Below, in pieces: positions 39,781-52,000 of a DNA stretch of 64,000 bases. Positions within the stretch are counted from its first letter, which is position 1; every line of letters starts with the position of its first letter. The notes beneath the pieces were generated by a model. The model was not told the origin of the DNA. It did no database searches and was given only the letters and a program-made list of their open reading frames with translations. The stretch covers positions 5,691 through 69,690 of the forward strand of contig VZRG01000861.1 of assembly GCA_013397435.1 (NCBI GenBank). Direction: 5' to 3'. The stretch comes from Erythrocercus mccallii (lineage: Eukaryota > Chordata > Aves > Passeriformes > Dicruridae). Made by a program: the position numbers and the translations under genes.

Positions 39781-39933
39781 CACTATTATTGCCCCTTGAA
39801 AAAGAGGAGGATATAGGGCAGGCAAGGTTGAACATCTTTTTCCCCAAGCTCACACAAGAAATTAAGTGGGGTAACCAGGGAGAACATACAGAATTTATGG
39901 TTCCCAGTTCTGTGCTCTAGCCACATGGTCTGC
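39781..39933 (+). mobile_element. MIR-like ancient SINE fragment
   Basis: The stretch follows the MIR core and 3' region in order: CTATTATTGCCCC, a degraded gaggaaactgaggca segment, CCCAAGCTCACACAAG for cccaaggtcacacagc, AAGTGGGGTAACCAGG for agtggcagagccggg, and TTCTGTGCTCTAGCCAC for cctgtgctctaaccac. Fragments of this type predate the amniote radiation. It lies inside the 7.7-kb RGS6 intron. Confidence 0.65.
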
Positions 39934-41367
39934 CTTTCCCTTTTTCCTGCCCTGTCAGTTTGCCATAACCCAGTGCTGGAGGGCAAAACTCCCAAATAAC
40001 ACAAACTTATCTGCCAAAACATTAATGTGGGAATCTGAAGACATAGTTCATTTGCTCAGTGCAAGCAACTCTTTTACCCCATGTCCATCATGCTGTGCTT
40101 CTGACAGAACTTATTTTCAGTAATGAAAGTAAGCTATGTTGTATCAGTGTGGTATACAAGCCATGTGAGGATAATGACTTTGGGGAAAGACAGGCCTCAG
40201 AGATGTACTCATCACAACTTAAAGAACTGCAGTGGATTTCTATTCACATCAACAAATCCAGGACTTTGTTTGCAGGCTCTAAACCAAATCCTCCATCCAT
40301 GCAGGCTCTGATATGTCACTGGGTTCCTCTTTTCCATCCCTTGCTTTCCAGCTATTTAAAGGAATTAAAAAAGGCTGCCTCTCAAAGCTGCACCAAACGT
40401 CCTAAAGATAGGACTGTGAAGCTCAGCATACAGAAATGTCATGTTCTTTCTATCATCATCTCTTTACCTACACTGTTTCCAAAACATTCACTTGCCCGAC
40501 ACAATGTAATGGGGTTGCAAAGAGCTTTACAGACTCTGGACTAACACCAACTCCCCTCCTGCATAATGGGAAGCTGATGAACAGTGCATCTGCACAGATT
40601 TACTCCTGCCTTTTCTGTGCCTTCATATGTTTATTTGTGTACCCACATAGCTCTTTCTAACAGAAACTTGATTCTTGTTTTCATGGCTGTGTTAACATGA
40701 CACCAAAACCTGCTCCTGCGGCAGTTTGCAGGAGAATGAGGATGTCATGCTGACATAACCAGGGCTTGATCTGACAGCAAACAAGGATTGCAAAAAAATA
40801 AACCTTTGGATCAAATGGGTTTGGCTGAGAGGAGAAAGCTCTCCAGGCTTTCAAGCACATGAACTCTCATGTGTTCAATGGAGACTGTGGGGCAGGGGGG
40901 CCATAAGCTGCTGGGGCTAGGAAGATGGCAGAGGCTTTTATGGTTTATACCATCAGAAGACTTTGCCTCACGCCTCCTTCATTCCCCAGTCTCTGAACTA
41001 AGTCAGGGCTAAATGTAAGCAGCACTAGTTTATGCTGTCTCAGACCAGACATTTTGAAACAGAAGGCTGACTGCTGCCCTCCACTACCTTTCGCTAATCC
41101 ACCTGCCAGTAGTCTCAGGCACAGCAGACAGAGGGGCTTGTCTCCTTTTGTCACCATATGCATGCTTTTAGGGCACACAATGACAATCAGGACAAAAATA
41201 CCACTGGGATTTCATTGTATTGTGCTGATGCAATGTAATTTGGCAGCACACAGAGAATGCAGCAGAAAAACAGCAGGGAAGATGATGATGGGAAACCACA
41301 CACTCAGGCTGCAGGAGTCAGGAGTCAGTTTACGTACAGTCCTGGGAGCCAAATGCAAGTGGGACAT

Positions 41368-41407
41368 ACACACATGTACGTGGCATGCACATGCACAGAC
41401 ACACACG
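41368..41407. repeat. CA-rich imperfect microsatellite
   Basis: Imperfect ACACACA and CATGCACATGCACA units. Open frames through it are low complexity. Confidence 0.65.
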
Positions 41408-42194
41408 TAGAGCTATGGGAATTAATCAGGAGTTGTAGGAAGCATTTGAGCACAGCCACAAATGCAGAAATCAGTAGCTTATCTCCTAGACCCCTTAGAA
41501 AGAGGGGACTTGAGGACAGGAGTTGTAACTCTATGTAACCACACCTTTGCTACCCTGATCTGGAGGTTCCTGACAGAATCGTGGTGCTGGCAGAGCTCAT
41601 GCAGATACCAAAAAGGCTACAAAGAGCTCAAATCCAGATTTCCTGTGAGACAATGTGGCTGGAATTCTTGATTACTACATGCACTGCAATTATTTCCTGT
41701 CTCTGAGGAAAAGGAAGCATCTCTGGAGACGCAAAAGCAAGGGAAAGAAGTATGGGAATTGCTGCAGGGGGATCTATAGGTAAGACATCCAAAGGGAATA
41801 TCACATGGTGCGACTAGGCAGGTGAAAACCTTAATAGGTGAATTTTGCACCAGTAATAAACAGATTAATGGGTTCTGCTTCTCATATCACATACTGTCTT
41901 TTCCATGAGGAAGAGGTAATATAATTTGTATTGCCTACACTGAGTTTGGGAGACAGCTGTGCTAGACAAACACCTTTCCATACTACTTTTACCTTGGGTC
42001 ACCATGTTTTCCCCAAACTCATGCTGAGGCTGTGCACACGGATGCCATGCCCTCAGTGAAGAAGACAAAAGTGCTCATTCCCTTCTTAAAGGAAAAGACA
42101 AGGAAACAATATTTTCACTTTCACACTAGCAGCAAGCAGCAGGCGAGAATCAAGAGGTGCTAAGAGATGCAAGCATGTCCTTTCCAACAGATAC

Positions 42195-42284
42195 CTTCTT
42201 CTTCGCCAGCAGTAAGTCCTGGTAAGCATTCGAACGCAGAAAGCGCGCGTAGCTGTCACTCTTCATCAGCTTATAAATGTGCTC
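42195..42284 (-). CDS. RGS6: RGS6 coding exon: C-terminal end of the RGS domain
   Basis: This internal exon has 90 nt and exactly 30 codons, from [10 protein letters not shown] to [10 protein letters not shown]. It forms the last helices of the RGS domain. The stretch [11 protein letters not shown] aligns with KDSYRRFLKS of RGS4, so the Asp, Ser and Arg that contact the G-alpha switch regions (Asp163, Ser164 and Arg167 in RGS4) are all present. The acceptor is a strong pyrimidine tract ending in CCCACAG|GAG. The donor is AAG|GTATCT, which lacks the preferred G at +5. Reading through that donor would add 14 residues ([14 protein letters not shown]) and then a stop. [18 protein letters not shown] fits RGS6 better than RGS7, which I recall as having PRFIRSSAYQELL at this point. 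The exon joins in frame to the exon at 58011-58197 and to the one at 34400-34453. Confidence 0.96.
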
Positions 42285-42414
42285 CTGTGGGACAGGGGGA
42301 ATGAGAGACAGAGAATTGTTATCAAATCTCATTTAGACATCACAGGGACTTAAAACACAGAGAATTGCAAGGAAGAGAGACTGATCAGAGTTCTAATTAA
42401 GTCTGCTGTTATTG

Positions 42415-42525
42415 ATTATCTGTGTTGTGGTAGTGCCCGTGAGGTCCACCCTGGGGCAGGACCCTATTGTGCCTGGGGCTGTATGAACACAAAACAAGAG
42501 ATGGCCCTCACCCCAAACCTGGCAC
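42415..42525 (+). mobile_element. Ancient amniote SINE-like fragment beside RGS6 exon
   Basis: The order GTGGTAGTGCCCGTGAGGTC, GGGCAGGACCCTATTGTGCC, TGGGGCTGTATGAACACA and ACAAGAGATGGCCCTCACCCC matches a dispersed amniote repeat I know from turtles, crocodilians and birds (ggtagcacctagaggcc ... tcagggccccattgtgctaggcgctgtacaaacac ... agagacagtccctgcccc). The Repbase name is uncertain, but it is of the MIR1_Amn type. It ends about 130 nt from the acceptor of the 42-kb RGS6 exon. Confidence 0.6.
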
Positions 42526-45500
42526 AAATTATTCGCGCATCAGGATTATTCTACAAAGACTTCAACTCTCTGAAGTCCCCAGATTATAAGAAAGTGCCTA
42601 CCCTGGAAAGAAGAAATAAACACCAGAAATTTTCTCATAGATTAGGTTTCATTTTACCAGTTACAGATACTTGAACAGTCACCTAGCACTCGATTACTGT
42701 TCACAGAGAGGAACTAATACTTGCACACATTTCATCTCCACTTTAGACATGCACTCAAGTAAGCCAACATGTTAATGCCCTGCAAAAGCCCCTATCCGTG
42801 GTGACTGTGCAGGGAAGTTACATGACTAGCTCTGATGTAGATGGGTACATCATATGTATAAAGTTACATTAGATGAGTCTCTCTCAGGGTCTTCTCTTAA
42901 GTCAAGCTACTGTTACCAGTTTGCTCCCAGAGCACTTACTATGTTTATCTTCAAATTTACAAAGTGCGTTTCATTGCAGCAGAACTTAATACATACCCTT
43001 TTCTAATTTCCTTGCTAAGCTCTACTTTCCTGCTGAGAATCCCTTAACACAGTCAGCTTTTCTCCTAGTTATCCCTGGATTTACAAAAGATATTATCCCA
43101 AACACCAAGAAAATAAAATCAAAATACTTTGACCAGATAATGACTGAGAACACACTAAAGGAGCTCAAGAGAAAAACAGGCACCTTGGACCTTTGTCTTA
43201 GACTTTGCCCAAGGAAGCACTTTTATAGAGTTAATGAGCAGTTTTATCTATAGAGAATTATACAACGTGAAATATTCTCTCCTGCCCTAAAGCCATTGTA
43301 CATGAAACTTTAGAAGAACCAAACCAGACAGAAGTCACATAGCTTATTTTGGTGTGTTAACAAGCCAAGCAGAATTCCCTTATCTTCACTATCATGGGTA
43401 ATTAGCAATGACCTGTCTTTACACAGAAGAACTGCTTAATTCAGCTTTCTTACACTATTTGGTGTAGTCCTATGAGGGCCACTGGTTTTCCTTCGACACA
43501 GCATAAATGTATTATTTCAGCTACATTCTGCTGTAGAACAATTTTTACTGGTTAATTTCCATACTTGCTTTTAGTCTTGACAGGTCCTCATTTGTGCAGC
43601 ACTATCTATCCAAAGGACAGCACAATATTTTGCAATAGCATCATTCATATAAAGCTATTTAGCAACTGTCACCCTTCTTGCTTCAGAAAAAACACATGGT
43701 AGGGCACAGTTTCATACTCCTTATGTAAAGAATTGCCATGAGATTTGACATCCAGCTGTGGGACACTTGTTCTGTTTATGCAGGACAGAACGAGCCAAGT
43801 ATGCCCTAGGATAAGAAGAGGGAAAATAATTCACATCATGGATATGACTATCAAAATGTTTCTATTCTTGCACATGAATAAGGATTTTCAACATCAGTTC
43901 TGCCTTAAATACTTCAAGTAGCATAAACTCAGGATTCTGTTGATTTAAACCCAACCACACCTCAACCAGTTTGCCTGTTCTGCTACCTCTTCAGGTTTCC
44001 AGGGAGATTCCATGTCCTGCTATGAGTTCTTTGTAACTACCTGGGAAACAAACCCACCCAACTGGTGCTTTTCCAAGACCACGAGGAGACTGATGAGTAA
44101 GTGGGTACCTTGTAGCTCATCAACAGTAAAGGGCCTGAGGGGTCTCCAGAGCCTTCATCCTCTTAGTGGTCCTCTCTGCAGCAGCCAGTGGGACTGCAAA
44201 GTGCACCCATGCAGGGTGCTGGTGGGACAGGTGCTGAGGTGGGCAGGAAGGTGCTGAGGCTGAGGCAATATGGTGGGTGACAGGGATACTTATATTAACA
44301 TTTTGCTAGACTGATTAATTTTTTTACTGTCTTTGGGGTCCAAATGGTTTCTTTACCAGTGGTCAAACAACTGGGTCTGGTCTGAAACATGATGATAACA
44401 TTTTTGGAAAATTATTTCCAGTTTTTCTTTCCACACAGAGGCAAACGAGAACACACAAGGCTGGCCATACAATCCACCTGCATGCCAGTGACAACTACCA
44501 TTCTTGCTCATGTCAAGACAACTTCACGTATTTGACCTTAAAACAGTATAAACTCAGTATCTGGCAGTCAGAAGAAGAAAAAATTGCTTTGATCATAAGA
44601 TGAAATAAACCACAAGCTTCTTAAGTGAAGCCCTTCTCTGAAATAGGACTATTGCACAGCCACAGCCCTGTTGTCACTGCAATTAGCTAATTGGTATGAA
44701 GAATTTTCTCTGCATTTCACATCTTGGAATCAATAAACAGCAACACTGCTTCCTTTCAGCTGTTCACCACAGATATACTCAAATAGGGAATAACTATTCC
44801 AAGGCTTTGAATGCTAATGAAGAAAGAAGGTTGGGCATAGGAAAAGAAGGCACATGTATAGTTTCAGAATCAAACTGTACCTTTTAATTGTAAGAATTCA
44901 AAGGGCTTGTTTTCAACAATCTCTAGACTGAAGACATGAATGATACACTATTAATTTATTTTACAACACTGCATTTCTGAAGCACCTACTGGAAATCTGA
45001 GCCAGTTGCTCAGATCAGCAAAGACTGCCTTCCAATTTGCAACAGTACAGGACAACTTGCATTGCTACAGTGAAAATCCCTACTGAGACTGCACCATGAA
45101 GATTGCTAAAATTGTGGCTGCAGTGTGTGTCTGGCCCACTTATACATGAAATCTAGCTGCAGGATGGGAAAAGCCAGTGGCTGGAACATTTGTTTTGATC
45201 TGTAGCCTACTCTGTTCTTTGCTACCAAGCAAAGAACATATTTTCTCTTATGCATTCTAGAATCTGCAACTTCCTAGGGAGAACCTACAGCTAGTGTTTA
45301 GCAGCTCCTCATTTTATAAATACATTGAAGGCTACTGGAGGTCTAACAACTGATCATATTCTTCTGTGGAAGCCTGAGCAACAGGTAGAGGTGTGGGCTT
45401 GGATTTAGTTGCTCTGTGCAACTTGTACTAATTTTCTTGTCCTTCTCTGTCATGGATTTTTTAGGTCACTTTGGATCATTGCAACCCACTGGTCTCTCAT

Positions 45501-45804
45501 GTTTTATTTTACTGAGCAGCTGGGTCTTTTCCTGACTTTTTATCACATGGTGGAAAAAAAAGAACACCCACTGAAGACTGAAATCTTCCAGTGCAATGCA
45601 CTTTATAAACATGCACAATCTCCCTGACATTATGTGACAGTGCTGGTAAGAAATTTGAGCTTTTCCATCCTTACACTGAGATAATTATCCATTTTGTTGT
45701 TTATTACAATGTAATGACTTCACTACTGCTAGTTCTCTAAATAAAAAAAGTAAATGCACTACCTGTGTAATTTTTAACAATGCAGCTGCATTGTTAGAAT
45801 GTTA

Positions 45805-45829
45805 GAATGTCTAGCTGCTCTAGACATTC
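45805..45829. repeat. Perfect 10-bp inverted repeat (hairpin)
   Basis: GAATGTCTAG at 45805-45814 and its exact reverse complement CTAGACATTC at 45820-45829 are separated by the 5-nt loop CTGCT. A GTTAGAAT direct duplication (45793-45808) overlaps its left side. Confidence 0.8.
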
Positions 45830-47714
45830 CAGTCTCTTGCACTGTGAGCAGTCTGTCCAGAATTATCACTGCAACACCTCTTTACAAGTGCCATGGGAAG
45901 TTCCTGTGCCCTATCTGCACAAGAGCAGGAGGACCATTTCGTCCAGGTGGTGCAGTCTCTCCCAGCCATTGCTGTGTACCACTTCCCAAGTATGGCTCAG
46001 TCTCACAGCTCCCTGCTCCAGCCCTAAGACAGCAATCCTTTAGGAAGTTACATTGCAAACCCAAGGATTTAAAATAATCATCTAACAAAACTGCCCAAGT
46101 GTAAACAAGGTAGCTTACAAAACCAGATAAATGGCACGAAAAAAAATTCTTTCAAGATTTGGCCAGCAGTTGACAGGCATCACTTGTCCCACTGGTTTCC
46201 CCTGCAGCCTTGCCAGCTCTTTCTGAGCACCAAGCTGCCATCTCAGGCCACTGCAGTGGCAGCTACAAGTGGAGACAGGGACTGACATGCGTGAGGAAGC
46301 CCTGGCAAGCTGGCTTTTTGAGCTGACCAGTCACACAGTCTCTCACATAGCATGCTGCTGATGAGTGCTGGCTGTACTGATACTCCCCTGTGACAATGGA
46401 TGCACATTGGGAAATGTCAGTCTAACCTGGAGAGTGACACAAGAACCTGCTTTTGTAATTGCAGTGGATTTTGTCTCCAGGAAGCAAACAAATCCCTTAA
46501 AAGACTCCTGCAAGCAGAGCGGCTTTGCTATCAAATATCCCCATGACTGTTGTTTCCCAGTTCTCGAACCGAGGCAACAGAGGCAATGGGATCTGCTTGC
46601 ATCTCATCGTGAGAAAAAGGCAGACTCTCTTTTCTGTTTTATGCACCTGAATCATATCTCCTCCATGGTGGGGAAAAACATGCAGTGGTCCTGGGGGCTG
46701 TCCAACTTCACTGAGCATACTCTCTGTACCTGGTCTTCTGTTACGAGAGTTACATTTCAGACAACATAACCATTCCACTTGCCACAACCATTACATGATA
46801 TAAAGACGGAAAAACAGTACATTTAAAAGGGAGAAATGTTGTCCCTTCCAGAAAAGAAGGAACCAATGAGATAAATCACAAAAAAAAAATCTCTTTTACA
46901 ACTGTGTGAAACCAACAGGAAATCCCACCCCTGACAGCTGACAGCTTAAATGCAGGGAAATAAACCCTGATAAGGTTCAGCATCTCTTGGCTATTTTACT
47001 TCCACAAGCTTTACCTTTGGAAAGAGATGAAGGACAGACTTTGTAAATTATTCCTGACAAGAGGGGAAAGGGGGAGGAAAAAATAAAGATTGCAATCCAG
47101 ACGGGAATGTGGGAGGTGGCTGAGATAGCAGAAACCATCTCAAAGCTGCACCTGCTCCAAATCAATGTGTGCTGCAATGTGATCTGAGGTCTCTCTTCCT
47201 CCTCACAGTCAAAGCACAGTGACCCTGAGGAGGGCACAGCTGCCAGATAAGCAGGACCTTGGGAACACTCAAGAAAAATGTGGAAAAAAACCTGAATGAT
47301 AAAAAAAAAAAAATCTGACTCACACAAGCCCTGTGCTAGATCCCAGGTATTATGTTCTCTGTTAAGAATGTTTCTTTTTAGCAGAAAACCTTTGTTCTTT
47401 CCTCTGATTTGTGTATATGAGACAGGGAGAGAATCGGTGGTTAAACATCCATTCCTAATTCCACCAGTATTTTACCCATCTTGATAGTCTGGGACAGGCT
47501 TGAAATTTTTTTGGAGTTGTGAAGGCCAAGCACAATGTTCTCATGAATTCTGAACACCAGGCAGATTGCAGAAAGTCCTTAAATTTGAACTTGCTGTTAG
47601 AAATTTTTCCCTGTTCATGCCTAAACACAGTTGCAAACTTTAGATGATGATGCGGAATAAGGAGAAATGGCAAATTCTTTGCTCACTTCAAGCACAGGTT
47701 TCCCATTTAGCACT

Positions 47715-49025
47715 TTTATGGAACAGATCATCTTGGCTACCATTACACAGCATGTACAGAACAACCAAGTGATCAGGCCCAGCCAGCATGGGTATAGGAA
47801 AAGAACGTCCTGCTGACCAACCTGATCTCCTTTTACGACCAGGTGACCAGCCTGGTAGATGAGGGAAAGGCTGTGGATTGTCTTCAGCAAAGCCTTCAAT
47901 ACTGTCTCCCATGGCCTTCTCCTGGAGAAGCTGGCAGCCCCTGGTTTGGAGAGGTGTACTCTTTGCTGGGTTTAAAACTATCAAAATGGCTGAGCTGAGA
48001 ATGTGGTGGTGAATGGAGTTATATCCTGGCAGTCAGTCACCAGTGGTGATCCAGGGCTCAGTATTTGGATCAGCCCTGTTTAATGTCTTTATTGATGATT
48101 TGGGTGAGGTGACTGAGTGCACCATCAGCCAATTCACAGATGACACTAAGGGTGGGAGTGTTGATCTGCTGCAGGGCAGGAAGGCTCTGCAGAGGGATCT
48201 GGATCAACGGGCCAAGGCCAATGGTAAGAGGTTCAGCAAGGTCAAGTGCCAGATCCTGCACTTGGGTCACAACAACCTCATACAGTGCTTTAAGCTGGGG
48301 GATGAGTGACTGGAAAGCTGCCCAGCAGGAAAGGACCCGGGGGTGCTGGTCTACAGCAGCTGAACATGAGCCAGCAGTGCCCAGGTGGCCAAGAAGGCCA
48401 ATGGCATCCTGGCCAGTATCAGCAATAGTGTGGCCAGCAGGACCAGGGCAGTGATTGTCCCCCTGTACTCAGCACTTGTGAGGCCACACCTCAAATCCTG
48501 TGTTCTGTTCTGGGCCCATCAGTACAAGAAAGTCACTGAGGTGTTGGAGCGGGTCCAGAGAAGGGCAACGAAAATGTTAATGGGTCTAGAAAGTCACTCA
48601 TATGAGGAGCAGCCAAGGGAGCAGAGGTTGTTCAGCCTGAAGAAAAGGAGGCTCAGAGGAGACCTTATCACTCTACAACTGTCTGAAAGGAGGGTGTAGC
48701 CAGGTGGGGGTCTTCTCCAAGGTACCTCTTCTCCAAGGCAGCCAGCGACAGGATGAGAATAAATGGCCTTAAGCTATACAACCAGAGGTTCAGATTGGAC
48801 GTCAGGGATAATTTTTTTCACCGAAAGAGTGGTTAAGCAATGGAAGAGAGTGGAGTGGTTAAGCCCAGGAAGAGAATGGAGTCACCAGCCCTGTAAGTGC
48901 TCAAGAAATGAATGGAGGTGGCACTTATTGCTGTGATTTAATTGACATGGTGGTGTTTGGTCAAAGGTTGTACTTTATGATCTTGGAGGTATTTTCCCAC
49001 CTTAATGATTCTATTCCACGATTTT
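47715..49025 (+). mobile_element. CR1 LINE fragment with reverse-transcriptase remnants
   Basis: A plus-strand fragment about 1.3 kb long, truncated at its 5' end as most CR1 copies are. The order matches the 3' half of avian CR1: the region around GGAACAGATCATCTTG, then the RT block with SVFGSALFNVFIDDL and SQFTDDTK (the F-x-DD catalytic motif of LINE RTs), then the thumb and C-terminal part (AKVKCQILHLGHNN-like, VLERVQRRATKM, LFSLKKRRLRGDL). It ends in the 3' UTR with a CACCTTAATGATTCTATT terminus. Frameshifts and stops break the frame repeatedly (for example near 47880-48010, 48310 and 48360), so it is a dead copy. The part before 47715 is too diverged to assign. Confidence 0.9.
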
Positions 49026-52000
49026 AAGCTTATTTTGGGGGCTTTAAACTAAGGCTAGATAGCTGCTGAGATGCACTTGAGCTGCAAGGGTCCACTTTGC
49101 CTTTCATAAACTGGTCAGAAACCTCCTTGCTGTAGTTATCCCACTACCATCTTCTGGATTGTTTTGGAGCCCTCCTTCACCCTGTCACCAACACCCGGTA
49201 TTAACTAGTGAGAGCTGATTTGGAGACCCCTTTTGTATTGCAAGCATGCAGCCAAACCTCTGGCCAGCTGCAAAGGAGATTTGCAGCATCAGACAAATCC
49301 ATTAAAGGAAAAGGCCACAAGCAATGTAAAGCAGTAGATTAAACAACTAAATAATGGCATACTGCAATGAATGCTAATATTTGTGCTACCTGTATGCTTG
49401 GCACTGGGGAGGAATTTACTGCAGATTCACACATGAGAGAGTGCTGCCTGAGTGAAGGCCTTGTGGCCTTTGCTGGAAGGATGGGAAGAGATGCCAGCTG
49501 AGAACCTGCCTGGAGTTTGTTTTTGGAAGAGCTGTCTCTATAGCACAAAGAAGACGTGGGAAGGAGAAAACAGACACTTCTGCAAGCACATGGTGTGTGC
49601 TGCACCTTCCAATTAGACTTGGCAGCAGCCTAGTGCCTGTCTGTCGGCACCTCTGCTGTGCACAGACATTTGTGGCAGAGGAGCTGACGTTAACCCCTGT
49701 GCCAGCACACACACATACTGCAGTCAGCAAAACCTGCTATCCACGGGTTGTTAGAGATGTGTCCTGTTAACTCTGCTGTACTTTTCCCAGCTCATCCTCA
49801 AGAATCCAAGCAGGACCCCCTATCATACCATCACCAGGATCTTCCAAAAAAGCCAAAGAAAGGAAAGGAGACCTAGTCCTCTTTAAGCAGTTACTTGTGC
49901 CAAAACTGAATGCAACACTTTTTAGGAGCAATTATGATCAACTGCATTCAACCTAAATGATGGTGCTAAAATGCACTTAAGTAAAGGCAGTAAAAATTGC
50001 TGCATCAGCTCTGGAAGCAGAAGTAGTTGGTAGCAGGCACAGCTGAGATGAAGCAAACAGTGAAGAAGCTGCAGAAGAGACCTTCACATTTGCCCTGATT
50101 GAACTTGATGGGAAAACACCAGTGGGAGTGAGAAAGCAAGGAAACAAGTGTTTTATTCCATTTCCCTTTAATGTTTCCAAATCCCCACTAAGAGCGCTTC
50201 TGGATCTGCTTATTCTGGTCTCTGCATTTAGGATTTCACTCTTCCCAAAAATGCTGTAGTGCCTGTTTGAGCTGCCTGCCTGCATTAACCAGGGTGAGCC
50301 CCTTCCCGGAGCCTCTCTGGTACCTGGCAGTGCTGGCATCTAGCAGAGCCAGGAGGGACTGGGTGCTCAGCTGCTGCGGTACTGCGAGGCTTTCCTGGAT
50401 TTATAGTTGGAAAAGAAATGCTTCAGGTTGCTAAATGGCACATAAGAGTCTTGGCCAAAGAGCGAATAGCTCTGGAAAATCTGAGCAATATCTTTTTTGC
50501 CACTCCCACGTATTCAAGGGACATGATAATTTACACCAAGTTTTAGCTGGTGCATTTTCTTCACACTCAACCAAGTTGCTTTTATTACGAAGGGAAAAAA
50601 ATGTTGAATTATTATCCTGTAATACAGACTAACTTCCCTGCTAAACTAAAAAGCATAATTTTTTTATCAGCTCACAAAAGAAATTACACTGGGCTGAAGG
50701 CACAGGAACGTAAGAAAGAGCCTTAGCAAGAGGGATAACTGTAAGCAATGAGAGCTCATTTTGAGTAATACACAGAAATCCTTTGTTTAGCCCTGTAGAT
50801 ACGTAGCTGGAAATACAATGTAAATCTTTCATGGAAAAGCACATTGATAAAAGTAACACATAAATTTAGCTATGGCTTCTCTGTAAAATGATGAGACAGC
50901 TGGTTTACTTCATATCTTCAAACACAAATGTGAGGGCAGAGCTGTCGAGGGTCCATGGCAGATGCAGTGCAGAGAACTAGAGGCAAAGGGTTGTTGACTG
51001 CTGTGCAGTTAAGGGGTCAGCCTGGTACTGCCGGAGGATTTAGTCCTAAATATAGCCAGGGCTATCCTGGGAGACAAGAGTGGGCTGCCGGGAGTCTAAC
51101 GCCATATGAGCAGCTTTAGGTTTTGAGAACAATGATCATGGCTAAGAGGCTGATTCTCTCAATATGGACCAAATCCTAGCTGCTGGCAAAAAGCCCAAGT
51201 GAAAAGGTTTTGCCTGGGAGGAGGGGACAACCTTCTGTAGCATTCAGGAGACTTCTTTTCCAAACAATACAACATGTAGGAGTCGCTGCAGATGAGGTTT
51301 TTCCCTCCTGTGCATGCTGTGGTACAGCTATGAGGTGGAACTACTTAACCTTTTGGTCAACACCCTGACATCTGCAGGCTGTCAGCAGCTTCCTCCTTGT
51401 TTTCTCTGTGAAAAATCCTGCCAAAAAGTTGAACTGTACCAAGGACAGGAACATGCAGAATCCCTCACACAGCAAAAGGAAATTCTATTTCAGTGGGGCA
51501 TTCAGTGTTCCACAGGAGGTGGAGATAGAGCAGGATACAGCCCTACAGAAACAAGCAGAACACAGCTTCTGAGTAAAGGTGGCTATGCTCAGATAGGGAA
51601 CACCAACCCTGCTTGGATGACTACCTAAAGAACATGTACTGGATAGATAAACAATTTTCCATGCCTCATCAACATTTTGACTGTAAGATATCTGCTGCTA
51701 TGTCATCTTGGGCTGCCGTTAAGTGGTTGAGCTCAAGATCTCAGAGTCCAAATGTATATTGAAATCTTTTAACTCTTTGCCAACAAATCCCATCATGACA
51801 GCCCACATTCCTACCTGCTGTGGCCTGAGCAGAGGTATAAAATGCATTGCCGATTGATCTTCCCAGGGATTTTTTTTCTTAGATTTTTAATTAGGAGTGT
51901 GAACACTTAAAAAGGTAACAACCCCTTAAAAAATTAAATACCACAGTGTTCCTGCAGTGGATGGGTTTAGCAGGAAGAGACCATAACCCCACAGCCCATG

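Larger units (their letters stand above)
34454..42194 (-). other. RGS6: RGS6 intron (7.7 kb) between the RGS-domain end and the 54-nt exon
   Basis: The intron is bounded by donor GTATCT at 42194 and the AAG acceptor ending at 34454, both on the minus strand. It holds a (CCCT)n run at 38015-38039, a MIR-like SINE at 39781-39933 and a CA-rich stretch at 41368-41407. The rest looks like unique intronic sequence. No additional exon is recognised. Confidence 0.85.

Noticed and set aside
48008..48699. Open frames with RT-like sequence taken as a gene
   Set aside because: They are pieces of a dead CR1 LINE, broken by frameshifts, not a host gene.
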